A DNA stretch of 64,000 nucleotides from positions 6,906,001 through 6,970,000 of the forward strand of contig NC_037091.1 in assembly GCF_002994745.2 (NCBI RefSeq), read 5' to 3'. Positions 12,541 through 22,235 of this stretch are shown here, one piece after another. The notes beneath the pieces were generated by a model, which saw nothing but the letters and a program-made list of their open reading frames with translations, ran no database searches and was not told the origin of the DNA. Each line of letters opens with the position of its first letter. Positions within the stretch are counted from its first letter, which is position 1. A program made the position numbers and the translations under genes. The stretch is from Rosa chinensis (lineage: Eukaryota; Streptophyta; Magnoliopsida; Rosales; Rosaceae).

Positions 12541-12674
12541 CTTACAGACAATATGATATCTTGCATCATAGATAAGAACTTTGGCGCACCCATAAACCGC
12601 CCAAGAATTTTAATCTTACCAGAATTCACAAGAAGAACAACACATTTTGCCCATTCCATTGGAAACCGACCAAT
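12541..12674 (-). pseudogene. Copy 1: HIRAN exon 2
   Basis: Matches exon 2 of copy 2 almost residue for residue: PMEWAKCVVLLVNSGKIKIL, then APKFLSMMQDIILSV. The acceptor (TGTAG before ATTGG, top end 12674) and donor (GT at 12539-12540) are intact. The LINE target duplication begins only two bases beyond the donor dinucleotide. Exon 1, which should lie just upstream on the minus strand, is instead inverted at 14312-14822. Confidence 0.85.
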
Positions 12675-12763
12675 CTACAAATCCAACCATTACAAACACC
12701 ACATCATTCTTTGGCATCCTAAAATAAACTAAATCGAAAAGAAAAAAATGTAAAAGGGATAAC

Positions 12764-13422
12764 TGTTGGAGAGGAAAGATCCCACATTGGAAAAGTGACA
12801 AATAAAATATAACTTATAAGTGGGTGGATCTCACCCAATTGTACCGAGGCCTTTTGTGATTAAAACCCAACACCTATCGGGTGGTTAAGTTGGGACAGTA
12901 TCGGTACAATGGTGGGCCACAGGCCACACTTGTCGCTGTTTAACATGGTATCAGAGCGGGTCTCTCTCCAATTGCTTCATCATCATGGACCTGGATATGG
13001 GTTCATTCATTAATTGATTCACCAATCTCCTCTCCAATCATGGACCTAGTTTGGGTTTATTAAATTGGCCATCGGAAGTTTCCGATTGGATTATTGCCAA
13101 GTGTCCGATGTGGGCCTTGGATTGTTATGTGATTGGTCAAGTCTCTAATGTGGGACTTGTGACCCGATTTCCAAAGTGGAATCGGGTTTGTCAATTAATT
13201 CCACGTGCATACCTAGAGCTAGGTTGCACGTGAGGGGGCGTGTTGGAGAGGAAAGATCCCACATTGGAAAAGTGACAAATAAAATATATCTTATAAGTGG
13301 GTGGATCTCACCCAATTGTACCGAGGCCTATTGTGATTAAAACCCAATACCTATCGGGTGGTTAAGTTGGGACAGTATCGGTACAATGGTGGGCCACAGG
13401 CCACACTTGTCGCTGTTTGACA
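12764..13422 (+). mobile_element. TRIM retroelement with two type-A LTRs
   Basis: Complete miniature LTR element. The 182-bp LTRs are at 12764-12945 and 13241-13422, both TGTTGGAGAGG...CA. A primer-binding site TGGTATCAGAGC, complementary to initiator Met tRNA, lies at 12946-12957. The 295-bp interior is non-coding, with a purine tract (GTGAGGGGGCG) just before the 3' LTR. The left flank is ATAAC (12759-12763). The matching ATAAC is not at its right end but, inverted, beside the other cluster at 14865-14869. The right LTR abuts a type-B LTR in inverse orientation with no base between. Confidence 0.9.
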
Positions 13423-13836
13423 TGATAAAGTAATCTGGAGTTCACATCCAAAACCAATTGGCAATGGATGGAGTGGCCCAAACCCTTATAAACCCATAGG
13501 CAATGTCCCATTTTTCCCATGTAGGATGTATATATTCTCAACACGCCCCCACACGTGTGGCGAATTTTCAAGCCATTCACGTGGACAACTTTGGGTGACG
13601 TGGAACCCGTGTGGCCATGAGGCATGCATACATGGGTAACCCGCTCTGATACCATGTTAAACAGCGACAAGTGTGGCCTGTGGCCCACCATTGTACAGAT
13701 ACTGTCCCAACTTCACCACCCGATAGGTGTTGGGTTTTAATCACAAAAGGCCTCGGTACAATTGGGTGAGATCCACCCACTTATAAGTTATATTTTATTT
13801 GTCACTTTTCCAATGTGGGATCTTTCCTCTCCAACA
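13423..13836 (-). mobile_element. Hybrid TRIM: 5' type-A LTR, 3' type-B LTR
   Basis: On the minus strand: type-A LTR (13836-13655, 182 bp), primer-binding site (13654-13643), a short interior of about 100 bp unlike that of the neighbour, a G-rich tract (TGTGGGGGCG), then a different 121-bp LTR called B here (13543-13423, TGTTGAGAATATATACATCC...TTATCA). A normal element has identical LTRs, so this is a recombinant. Its right flank CTTTT (13837-13841) is the reverse complement of AAAAG found beside the other hybrid at 15468-15472. Confidence 0.85.
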
Positions 13837-13841
13837 CTTTT

Positions 13842-14311
13842 TTGGTTAATTAATTAAGATACCCTAAGATATTAACTTTTTTTTTTTCGGCGACGGCTAA
13901 GGAGGTGAAGAAGTGCAAGTTTGCTAGTGCAAAACGTGCTTTGGACATGGTTGAGGATCAAGTTGGTGGTGCTTCGGCGGCGGAGGACACAACAATGGTT
14001 CTAGCAAGTATTGACCTCGAGAAATCTCCCTCGGGGTAGGGCTGTTTTAGAACTTCGGTCTCAAATTCCTAACATTGTCTTCTTAATTACTTGTGATTAA
14101 TGCTAGGTAATTTACTCGCGATAATCTGGGAAATTTTACATCTAAGTTGCTTTACGGTGGCGTTACATTGTTTCGCGCCAAAATTAGTCGCCAAAACCTT
14201 GACCCATTTCGCTGTTTGTTCACTTCCCCAAAATCTCCATCCACACGAATACCTCCTCTGTTTCACATTCATCTTCTTCGTACTTACTCTGCATCTGATC
14301 CATCATCATCC
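13842..14311. other. Displaced 5' flank of RAD5-like copy 1
   Basis: Lies in the inverted block. The part just before 14312 resembles the 5' flank of copy 2 (shared CTTCCCCAAA-TCTCC stretch). At 13886-14038 a plus-strand open stretch (KEVKKCKFASAKRALDMVED...) looks codon-like, but I recognise no family and it ends in TAG at 14037-14039; it may be a fragment of another gene. An E2F-type site is listed separately. Confidence 0.45.
14171..14180 (+). promoter_or_regulatory. E2F-like site upstream of RAD5-like exon 1 (copy 1)
   Basis: TTTCGCGCCA matches the plant E2F consensus TTTSSCGC on the plus strand, and GCGCCAAA at 14174-14181 matches it on the minus strand. It lies about 140 bp before the exon 1 ATG. 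The same place upstream of copy 2 (near 22300-22312) reads GCGCGCCAGA, one mismatch from the consensus. E2F control would fit an S-phase repair gene. This is inference from sequence only. Confidence 0.4.
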
Positions 14312-14822
14312 ATGTCTACGATCAACCAAGAAGAGTCGAATGAACCTGAAGCGTAAGAGCTTACAAAACAGTTAGGGTTCGATCAAAAGGGCCAAACCCA
14401 TTTCGACCCATCATATCAAGCAGCAAGTTCCCGACGCCCAACAAGGTTTGATCCAACTACAAGAGAATGTGATCAAAATCTGATCAGTAGTCGGGTCCGA
14501 AATACTCAAAAATCAGGCGAATAGAATCACAGGGGCTCGGATTTCCAGGTCTGAGGAGTCAGCTGCTAAGAGGGTGAAGAAGGAAGTTGCTGACTGTGAA
14601 TTGATTTCGGTCCGACATGTAAGACCTCAGAATTTGGAGGATGGCGATTTCAAGATTGAGCCGGATTGGTTCTTGGTGGGAAGCACATTCGTCACTGCGG
14701 TTTCGACTAGTAAAGGCATGAAATTATTGGACAATGAGATTGTTCATCTCTCTTTTCCTTCCTCAAATTCCAGCTACAAAACCTAATGGATTTTTCGTTT
14801 CTCGACGAAAAGATCAGGAGAG
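14312..14822 (+). pseudogene. Copy 1: exon 1, inverted
   Basis: The N-terminal exon of the RAD5-like protein, in opposite orientation to the rest of copy 1. It matches copy 2 from KRVKKEVADCE through RPQNLEDGDFKIEPDWFLVG to LDNEIVHLSFPSSNSSYKT. It then has TAA where copy 2 has CAA (Gln). After that stop the HIRAN sequence runs on without the stop of copy 2 (WIFRFSTKRSGE), to a donor GT at 14823. The first roughly 80 codons are diverged and carry further stops. Intron sequence continues to 14864 and then meets the TRIM cluster. Confidence 0.85.
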
Positions 14823-14869
14823 GTTTAATCTGTGTTTTCTGTTAGAACTTTTGTGTTAAACAAAGTTAT

Positions 14870-15467
14870 TGTTAAACAGCGACAAGTGTGGCTTGTGACC
14901 CACCATTATACCGATACTGTCCCAACTTAACCACCCGATAGGTGTTGGGTTTTAATCACAAAAGGCCTCGGTACAATTGGGTGAGATCCACCCACTTATA
15001 AGTTGTATTTTATTTGTCACTTTTCCAATGTGGGATCTTTCCTCTCCAACACGCCCCATCACGTGCAACCTAGCTCTAGGTATGCACGTGGAATTAATTG
15101 ACAAACCCGATTCCACATTGGAAATCGGGTCACAAGTCCCACATTAGAGACTTGACTAATCACATAACAATCCAAGGCCCACATCGGACACTTGGCAATA
15201 ATCCAATCGGAAACTTCCGATGACCAATTTAATGAACCTAAACAAGGTCCATGATTGGAGAGGAGATTGGTGAATCAATTAATGAATGAACCCATATCCA
15301 GGTCCATGATGACGAAGCAATTGGAGAGAGACCCGCTCCGATACCATGATAAAGTAATTTAGAGTTCACATCCAAAACCAATTGGCAATGGATGGAGTGG
15401 CCCAAACCCTTATAAACCCATAGGCAAGGTCCCATTTTTCCCATGTGGGATGTATATATTCTCAACA
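14870..15467 (-). mobile_element. Hybrid TRIM: 5' type-B LTR, 3' type-A LTR
   Basis: On the minus strand: type-B LTR (15467-15347, 121 bp), primer-binding site with one change (15346-15335, TGGTATCGGAGC), an interior matching that of the complete element at 12946-13240, then a type-A LTR (15051-14870, 182 bp). It is the reciprocal of the hybrid at 13423-13836. Left flank GTTAT (14865-14869) is the reverse complement of ATAAC at 12759-12763. Right flank is AAAAG (15468-15472). Confidence 0.85.
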
Positions 15468-15472
15468 AAAAG

Positions 15473-16792
15473 TACTTTGTTAAACTTTTCAACAAATTAT
15501 TAGATGAACTCGTCCAAATAATACACGTGCATACTTTTTTCATGTTATGCGCGTTACGTATTTTACTAATAATACAGTTTTATTAAATTATGATTGGGGT
15601 ACTGACAAAACAAAAGGATTTCTCAACTAAATGACCTTTATTGTTTTTTTTTTTTTTTGGTCAATGAAATCATTCATTAAAAACCAAAGGGGAAGAACCC
15701 AATGGAAAGAGCCCAAACAAGGCCCAATTACAAGTAAACCTAACAAGGAAAATTACTACTCAACCCAAATCCACATAGGTAGGGCAAAAGAGTGTAACCC
15801 TAAAAATTAAGAAAAACATCATCTCCTACAATACAACAGCCGCCACCCAAGCCATCGTGCCGCCGCTGCCCGGAGTAAAAAGGTAGGGAAAAGTGGCATA
15901 TCGAGGAGATAAAATCCGAATAACCGTTGCCAAAACAATCCCAAAATACAAATCCAATCGGAACCAAGGTAATGAGATGATAAATTGGAGCCAAACCCAC
16001 ACACTAACACTCTCTTCTCCACCAGAGAAACTCAAACCGGGAAGAAACCGACGCCACCAAAATGGGACAGAAGCCAATAGCAAAGAAAAAATCCAATGGT
16101 GAATGGGGGGTGAAACACCCATGCGTGAGCACTCATACACCTCTAGGTAAGTGTTTCTCACTTTTAAGAGGTAGCCATAAGAATCTTCAAGGAACAAGTC
16201 TTTGGTAGTTGGAGGGGAGTTTATGTGAGGAAATGGGTGAGGGGAATCATGGAGGTTTGTGGATTTGAAAATTTTCTAGGATGTTTGACAAAGAAGGAAG
16301 GAACAAAGTCCTCTAAATCTGAACATAAGTCAGGAAATCACCACAAAGGGGGTATAAAGCCACCACAGAGGATGTAAAGCCACCATAGAGGGTGTGAGAG
16401 AATCAACAGAGATGAAGTGAGTGCAAGACAGAGCCCCCCCCCCAAAAAAAAACTCTCAAGCCACTGATCAAGATCCAGAGGGATCACAATCTGGGGAAGA
16501 GAGAAGGGGGAGAGAGCTATAGTTCTAGATCTGGTTTCTTTCTCTAAGTTTAGAGAGAGAGGCTCTCGAATTAGAAAAGTACTAAACTTTCACGAGTGAT
16601 CAATAACATACCCAAACATATTAAAACACACCGTCAGACCCCTTACAAATCAAATTCTGTCACGAATCCGTTAAATAAAGAAAATTGGTATTGCTGAGCG
16701 CAAGATTTACAAAACTGGGGGATCTAAAGTTGCATAAAGAGCCCATAGTGTGACTAGTTGTTTCCAACTTATGTCCTATATATATGGATAAT
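15473..16792 (-). mobile_element. Likely retroposon remnant ending in a T-run, plus spacer
   Basis: A T-run at about 15643-15659 followed by GGTCAATGAAATCATTCATT resembles the 3' end of a poly(A)-tailed retroposon on the minus strand, similar in style to the LINE end at 6677. A weak minus-strand frame (15826-16197) matches nothing I know. Imperfect repeats of GTAAAGCCACCA(C/T)AGAG occur near 16350-16400 and a C-run near 16434. I found neither a target duplication nor a defined 5' end. Confidence 0.35.
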
Positions 16793-18690
16793 TCATCTGA
16801 AAATCATTTTGAGGTCCTCAATTCTGGCCGATCGATCTTTCTCAACAGGGACAACTTCCACACTCATTTGCTGCTTTCTAGACTGAAGCTGTTGCATGCG
16901 TTCCTCCAATGTGTCCTGTCCAATTTTAATGTCATTAACATGTCCTAATCAATCCCTTAATACAAAACTTACTGGACTTAAGGAGATGAGATTACCAAAA
17001 ATAGAATTCATTTTGCATTGATTAACCAAAGTTCCTTAATAAGCAAAAGCTACAAGAGTTGCAAGACTATTAGCTCACCTTGACAATAAATCTTCTAACA
17101 ACAGTTCCATGTTTTCTACTGCGTATAATTCTCATTAGTATTTTCTCCTCAGCGGGTGGATTCCACCATGGATCCTATAGAAGGATGCACATAACAGATT
17201 CAATATCAGAAAAATCATAGTGAAGCATATATATGCAAATAATAGACATAAAGATAGTACGATTAGTACCATTAAAAAGATATTAGACGCTGCACTAAAA
17301 TCGTAACCAGCTTCAGTTCTTAAACATATCAACAAGACCTGAAATGCAATTCAGGAAATTAACTAGCAAAAAGATTACTGCAAACTGCAACAACCAAGAA
17401 TGAGAAAATGAAACTATTGCTGCTTACCTGTTTATCTTTGGTGCGGTAAAGGCTGAAGTCCTTCAAAACCCTATCCCTCTTATCCTCCGACAGATTGTCA
17501 TCAATCCTCTGAAACACGATATTTCTTCTCTTCATAGAGATCTCCAAGAGATCCAAAAATGACGGCCCACTGACTGAAAATGATGCACTTTTCATCAGAA
17601 CCTGACTGAAGAATTTGTTCCAAGATTTTCAAGAGCTTTGAAACCTTAGAAGACTCCTTCCAGTTTTCCTCAACTCCAACCTGGAAACAGTTTTCTAATG
17701 TGCAAGTTTTGAGCTCAGTTTTATCCATCCATTCCCAACATACCTGGCATTGATTAATGCCAAAACGACCAAGGGGGTGCCATCATTTTTGTCTCTCCCA
17801 CCTCAAGAACAGACACTTCCTGCACATCTTATGTCCACATGGTGTAAGTACAGGATCATATGTGCAATCAAAGCATATGGGACACACAGTATTTTCAACC
17901 GATGGATACCCTCAACAACCTCTCCTACATGTGATTGGGTGGGGAGAATCTGATCTGAACTTGGAGAATCATGATGGGTTTCAAGGAATCTTCTAGCAGG
18001 CTTGTCCAAGTCTGCAGAGTTTTGTGAATCATGCGGACTGCATATTTCAATCCAAAGGTTCTTAGAAACAGAATCATATATTGAAAAGGAAAAACGCAGT
18101 AATATTCAATTATCTAGACACAACTGAAAAACCATTTCCACCTCGAAACAAAAAATGGGTGGTTGCAACACTGCCTTAAACGAAGCAATAGCCCAAGGGC
18201 ATGTGCATAGTTGTGAAGAACCTTGCCTTGTGCCACAAACTGGTCAAACTGAACCTGTAAATTTTGCAAGAACCATGGATGAAAGATGGCCAGTACCGAG
18301 GAAGCAATGAAAATTACCAATTCATCAATTGCAGTTTTGTTAAAACACAACTTACTTTTGATCTCTTAAAAAGGGCATCATAGAACTCTTGTTCAGCTTC
18401 AGACTGATGACATTCAATAGTTTCAACGTCAGGAGGAAGTATGAATATGGGGCTGAAAATTATATGCACCAAGTTAAAAGTCAACACGAAGATTAATGTC
18501 ACATACATGTTTGTGGAGAAAGAATTGTTCAAAAGAACCAAGTATGCTACCTTCCATCTTTCTCCTTTGCCTCCTTTGTTCTTCTTAACATCAATGGCCT
18601 CAAAATGTCCTTTATCAATCTCAATCCTCTTGGATCACCATTTTCATAAGGCGTCTGAATTAATTTCTTCCAGCTATATATAGGTAAAAG
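16793..18690 (-). pseudogene. Copy 2: RING and helicase-C exons, disrupted
   Basis: GDPRGLRLIKDILRPLMLRR (about 18552-18672), then an exon with ILPPDVETIECHQSEAEQEF (about 18362-18455), then VQFDQFVAQGKVLHNYAHAL (about 18142-18255). In the next exon the frame moves by one before the RING. The RING half in the other frame reads CPICFDCTYDPVLTPCGHKM and ends at a TGA near 17783, so the last zinc pair is lost. Frame changes again between IIFSQWA and SFLDLLEI (near 17560). Motif V is degraded (RTEAGYDFSAASN, about 17270-17340). DPWWNPPAEEKILMRIIR (about 17080-17175) replaces the conserved motif VI. The final exon is 16793 to about 16920. Confidence 0.75.
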
Positions 18691-18839
18691 TACATTAGAT
18701 ATCTCATAAGTACAGGTTCCCTAATTGAAGTAACAGTTCCTATAGATACAATAGAAAGAAAAAATTAAAAACAACAACAACAATTTATAAATCATAAAGT
18801 TTAATAGTTCGTCATACCATGCCCAGTTGCTCCATGGCT

Positions 18840-20160
18840 CAACATGCAAGAAACATAAGAGGCTGTAGATGTCTTCCAAATCAATCTGCAGCAATTGATC
18901 ACCGCTGGATGTTGTCAGTAATCTCACATTGAATGAATAGCCCCTCTCCTAATTCTAAGCAAGAAATTAAATTTCTCCAAGAAGTGACCAAGCAAATGAT
19001 GAAATATACTGTTAAAACTCATATATGCTTCACTTATCCTCTGTCCTTGCATCTTTATCGAGTACAGGAACAAAAGGCAGACCTTAAGAGGGGTTCCTGT
19101 CAACCACCATCGGCAATGAGAGGACAACATAGAAGCAGCCTTAGCAGCTTCTTTTGCCCCTGACGATCCAAGAGTATCAGCATCATCGAGCACCACCCTA
19201 TACCAGTCAACCTGGTGTAAGACACTGTTCTCGCGATACTGCATCATAAGTGAAGTCCAGTGCAACAAAGATATAAGTGTCCAACCAAAATAAATAGTGG
19301 TTTGGTGGTTCTTACCAAACTAAAGTTCTTAAGATTGGCTTAACCAGATGGTTGTAAATGATTCTTAGTTTCTTACCAAATAATAATCGTAAGTCAGAAA
19401 ATCATAGTCAGTCAAGACCACATCTTGTTCTGAAATCACCACGGGGCTGATGGTTCTCCCCCAAACATGGACCAAAGTAGAAATACTTTTCGACTCTGAA
19501 TGGGGGGTTTCAAGCGCATCCTGGAATTATTAAAAGAGTTGATAAGAACTTGCAAAGTAGAGGATATTATACCATATGTGAAATTACAACTCAAGCTATC
19601 AGTACATCAACATGACCTACAGATATGAAACAGTTCTTCAGCTTTTGCTGGCACAATAAAAAAAATAAAAGAAAAAAGAAAACCAAATTGTTGTCTAAAT
19701 ATAAAATAAATGATCAAAACAATACAAGAAAAGGACTCACCTTCCACTTGAGTACGCTAGGACAGACAACAAGAGTGCCTCCCTTTGGCTTTAATGTTGT
19801 CATTGTATCTTGATCTATCTTTCTCTTCTTTGTAATTTCAATACTATCAGAGTTTCCTCTCCTTGGTCTTGCAAGTATTAGAGCAATTGTCATCACAGTC
19901 TTCCCCAGTCCCATTGCATCTGCTAGAATCTGTACAGATACTTGAGAGATTAGAGAAAAAATGTGGATGATAATAACCCTCCCAACCCAAAAAGAACAAT
20001 AAGGTAAGCTAACAATGCACGACAACAAACTAAAGGGAATCAGAAATAGAAGGGTGATAAAGAGATGCACTCCTCCTCTTGGCGTTTGTGTTGCAGTTGG
20101 TAAGTGTGTTGTTGCCTCCCCTGAGAACATGTTCACATAGATGAAAGAAGCCCTCCTGAC
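18840..20160 (-). pseudogene. Copy 2: ATPase exons with altered Walker B
   Basis: YVNMFSGEATTHLPTATQ (about 20070-20155) is followed by ILADAMGLGKTVMTIALIL (about 19742-19930), whose Walker A is intact. Next comes a partly diverged exon (about 19390-19520). Then DWYRVVLDDADTLGSS replaces the usual DEAH box, with DDAD at 19176-19187, and SSHCRWWLTGTPLK follows. The last part is LEDIYSLLCFLHVEPWSNWA (about 18825-18895). Changing the Walker B Glu to Asp is expected to cripple ATP hydrolysis in this superfamily. Confidence 0.75.
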
Positions 20161-20439
20161 AAGTAGTATGTTTAGAATGGTTAGACACTTGAGTCCATTT
20201 GATTTGATCATATGGGCTTGTGGTATGTGTTGCCACAGATTAGAAGAGAAATAGGAAAAAGCGTTATTTTAAACTGCATACTCATCACATATACGATAGG
20301 CCTTCCAGCAAGGATGAAGAGTTGGTGCTGACTTCTCGACATCAATCCCCTTCTCAAATTCTGACATCCAATGGAGAGCTTGTTTCTGGTATGGCCTCAG
20401 ATTACAATAGAGAGTACTTGGGGTTTCCATCTCCTAAAG

Positions 20440-20442
<3 letters not shown>

Positions 20443-20489
<47 letters not shown>
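20443..20489. repeat. (AG)n microsatellite
   Basis: An uninterrupted AG dinucleotide run just upstream of exon 5 of RAD5-like copy 2, in the intron. Confidence 0.9.
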
Positions 20490-20493
<4 letters not shown>

Positions 20494-20751
20494 GAGACAG
20501 AGACAAGGTCAGACAACAGGATATTTATGACTTGCAAAACAATATTTGCATATCTGAATTCTCAGATGATAAGTAAAAGCATTGAAGTGCCTACCTTCAA
20601 GTTACAAGCATCTGCAGCACTAGCAATGTTATTCAGAGAAGACTCTGAAATGGCTTCTTCATCTCTGTTTTCTAATGTATACTGTTGGCTACCCCTTCTT
20701 TGTTTGACAGCTTCATCCAGATCACACTGTTTTGATCACATACATTTTTGT

Positions 20752-20892
20752 TTTAGTAACTCATGCAAGTCTATGTCATTCTCAGGTTGATATATTGTTA
20801 TGGTAGTTTATGTGTTACTAAAAGAAAAGTTTTAGTAACTCATGCAAGTCTATGTCATTCTCAGGTTGATATATTGTTATGGTAGTTTATGA
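20752..20892. repeat. Tandem duplication, two units of about 79 bp
   Basis: The stretch from TTTTAGTAACTCATGCAAGT to ATTGTTATGGTAGTTTATG occurs twice in direct order with only a one-base difference at the end. It lies in an intron of copy 2. Its near-identity shows it is recent. Confidence 0.85.
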
Positions 20893-21767
20893 GTATGCAG
20901 ATTCAAACATGCACACAGCTATAAAACAGAGAAACACACAAGGTCAAACTCAGTCATGTTTGAATTTGACATGTAGTTTACAAACATATAATCAAGCCTA
21001 GTCAAACTACTCATTTGGTAGAAGAATTTATACTGGTAATTAAAACACAAGAAAAAGATGTGTGCGATGAAGTTATAATTCGGCTTGGCAACCATCTGAG
21101 AGAATCAGCAGAAACTATCCTTTTTTAGCAACTTAGACAAATGCAATTGAACAATACAGGTATAGCAACACAAAGTAGAAGCAAAAGCACAATATTAATA
21201 CAACAAAGGCCAACCATAAGTAGAGTTTGTCGGCCAGTTTTATATATTATCTAGAGTGCTGATATCAACACAACAGAATTAGATAATACCTTCTGATATG
21301 GTTGGAGTTTCAGTAATTTGAACAAGGTGAGAAAAGGATACGAATCCTCTCGCTTACATGAAGACACCTCAACAGCAGCGGAAATTGAATGATGAACATA
21401 AAAACTGAAATAAATCACAATTGGGTTTCAGTTAGTACCAAACACAGTTGATCTGTCCAAGAAATGCATGACCACAAATGGGTTGAAAGTTGAAACTATA
21501 CCTCAAAGACAATATGACCTCTTGCATCATAGATAGGAATTTCGGCGCACCATTAAACCGCCCAAGAACTTTAACCTTAACCGAATTCACAAGAGGAACA
21601 ACACATTTTGCCCATTCCATTGGAAACTGACCAATCTACAAAATCCAACCATTGCACACACCACATCATTCTTTGACATCCTAACTTAAACTAAATCGAA
21701 AAAATGTAACTTTGTTTGACTCAACAGCTCAAAAAGAAACTTAGGCAAACAGAAAACACAGATATAC

Positions 21768-22235
21768 CTCTCCTGATCTTTTCGTCTAGAAAGGAACAAT
21801 CCATTGGGTTTTGTAGCTGGAATTTGAGGAAGGAAAAGAGAGATGAACAATCTCATTGTCCAACAATTTCATGCCTTTACTAGTCGAAACCGCAGTAACC
21901 AATGTGCTTCCCACCAAGAACCAATCCGGCTCAATCTTGAAATCGCCATCCTCCAAATTTTGAGGTCTCACCTGTTGCACCGACACCACTTCACAATCAG
22001 GAACTTCCTCCTTTACCCTCTTGGCCTTCGGCTCCGGAATCAATGTCCTTCGACTTTCCGCAACTTCATCAAATTCCTCAATGCACTGTTGCTTGATAAG
22101 AGTCGAAATGCGAGCCCTGGAGCTCGTGTTTGTCCGCTTAACCGTCACGGCCGTCGGAATTTCATGATCGGAATTGATGGCCTCACCGATAACTGACGGG
22201 ACCTTGTACCGATCAGCCACGTGTTCTGTATCCAT
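21768..22235 (-). pseudogene. Copy 2: exon 1 (N-terminus, start of HIRAN)
   Basis: Opens with MDTEHVADRYKVPSVIGEA and runs through RPQNLEDGDFKIEPDWFLVG. At codon 150 the TCG seen in copy 1 is TAG (21786-21788). After it the expected TKRSGE precedes a donor at 21766-21767. The Helitron-like end at 22332 is only 97 bp upstream of the ATG, so promoter space is short. Minus-strand GCGCGCCA near 22300 is a near-E2F site. Confidence 0.8.

Larger units (their letters stand above)
882..12674 (-). pseudogene. RAD5/HLTF-like SNF2 ATPase pseudogene, copy 1
   Basis: Remnant of a plant RAD5-type protein. The family joins a DNA-binding HIRAN domain, a Swi2/Snf2 ATPase split by a RING finger, and a helicase C domain; members act as ubiquitin ligase/translocases in post-replication DNA repair. 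Exon remnants read in order on the minus strand from exon 2 (12541-12674) through exon 3 (about 6468-6595) and exon 6 (about 6268-6353) to the last visible exon (882-980). Exons 4-5 are missing, and exon 1 lies inverted at 14312-14822. Defects seen: Walker A reads GLRKT (GLGKT in copy 2), exon 6 is shifted, exon 8 ends in a stop, exon 9 loses frame after its DEAH box, there is a 1-bp loss after the RING exon, and the last exon is absent. A LINE and a hAT-like element sit in its introns. RAD5B-like is most likely, but I cannot separate RAD5A from RAD5B. Confidence 0.85.
20290..21635 (-). pseudogene. Copy 2: exons 2-5 (HIRAN end and linker to ATPase)
   Basis: Exon 2, 21502-21635 (PMEWAKCVVPLVNSVKVKVL). 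Exon 3, 21290-21404 (DSYPFLTLFKLLKLQPYQK). Exon 4, about 20594-20728 (acidic/serine-rich linker ending AADACNLK). Exon 5, about 20260-20433 (TPSTLYCNLRPYQKQALHWM, then LHPCWKAYRICDEYA). All have plausible GT-AG borders and remain open. Exons 4 and 5 are missing from copy 1. Confidence 0.75.
16793..22235 (-). pseudogene. RAD5/HLTF-like SNF2 ATPase pseudogene, copy 2
   Basis: Second RAD5-like copy with all family domains in order: HIRAN (exons 1-3), SNF2 ATPase, RING, helicase C, and a C-terminal end reading KDRSARIEDLKMIFR with TGA at 16793-16795. Starts at ATG 22235-22233. Exon borders are mostly canonical. Several lesions argue against a working product: an in-frame TAG in exon 1 (21786-21788), DDAD for the DEAH box (19176-19187), a frameshift before the RING and TGA inside it (near 17783), a frameshift before helicase motif IV, and a degraded motif V. 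Assembly error could explain single lesions but not all. Related to copy 1 by an old tandem duplication. Confidence 0.85.

Noticed and set aside
12764..15467. Simple MITEs or satellite for the repeated TGTTGGAGAGG blocks
   Set aside because: TG...CA ends, an initiator-Met tRNA primer-binding site, a purine tract and 5-bp target duplications identify LTR-type TRIM elements.
15826..16197. 123-codon hydrophobic minus-strand ORF as a gene
   Set aside because: No start context, no conserved motif, and it lies beside a poly(T) retroposon end; kept only as a retroposon remnant.
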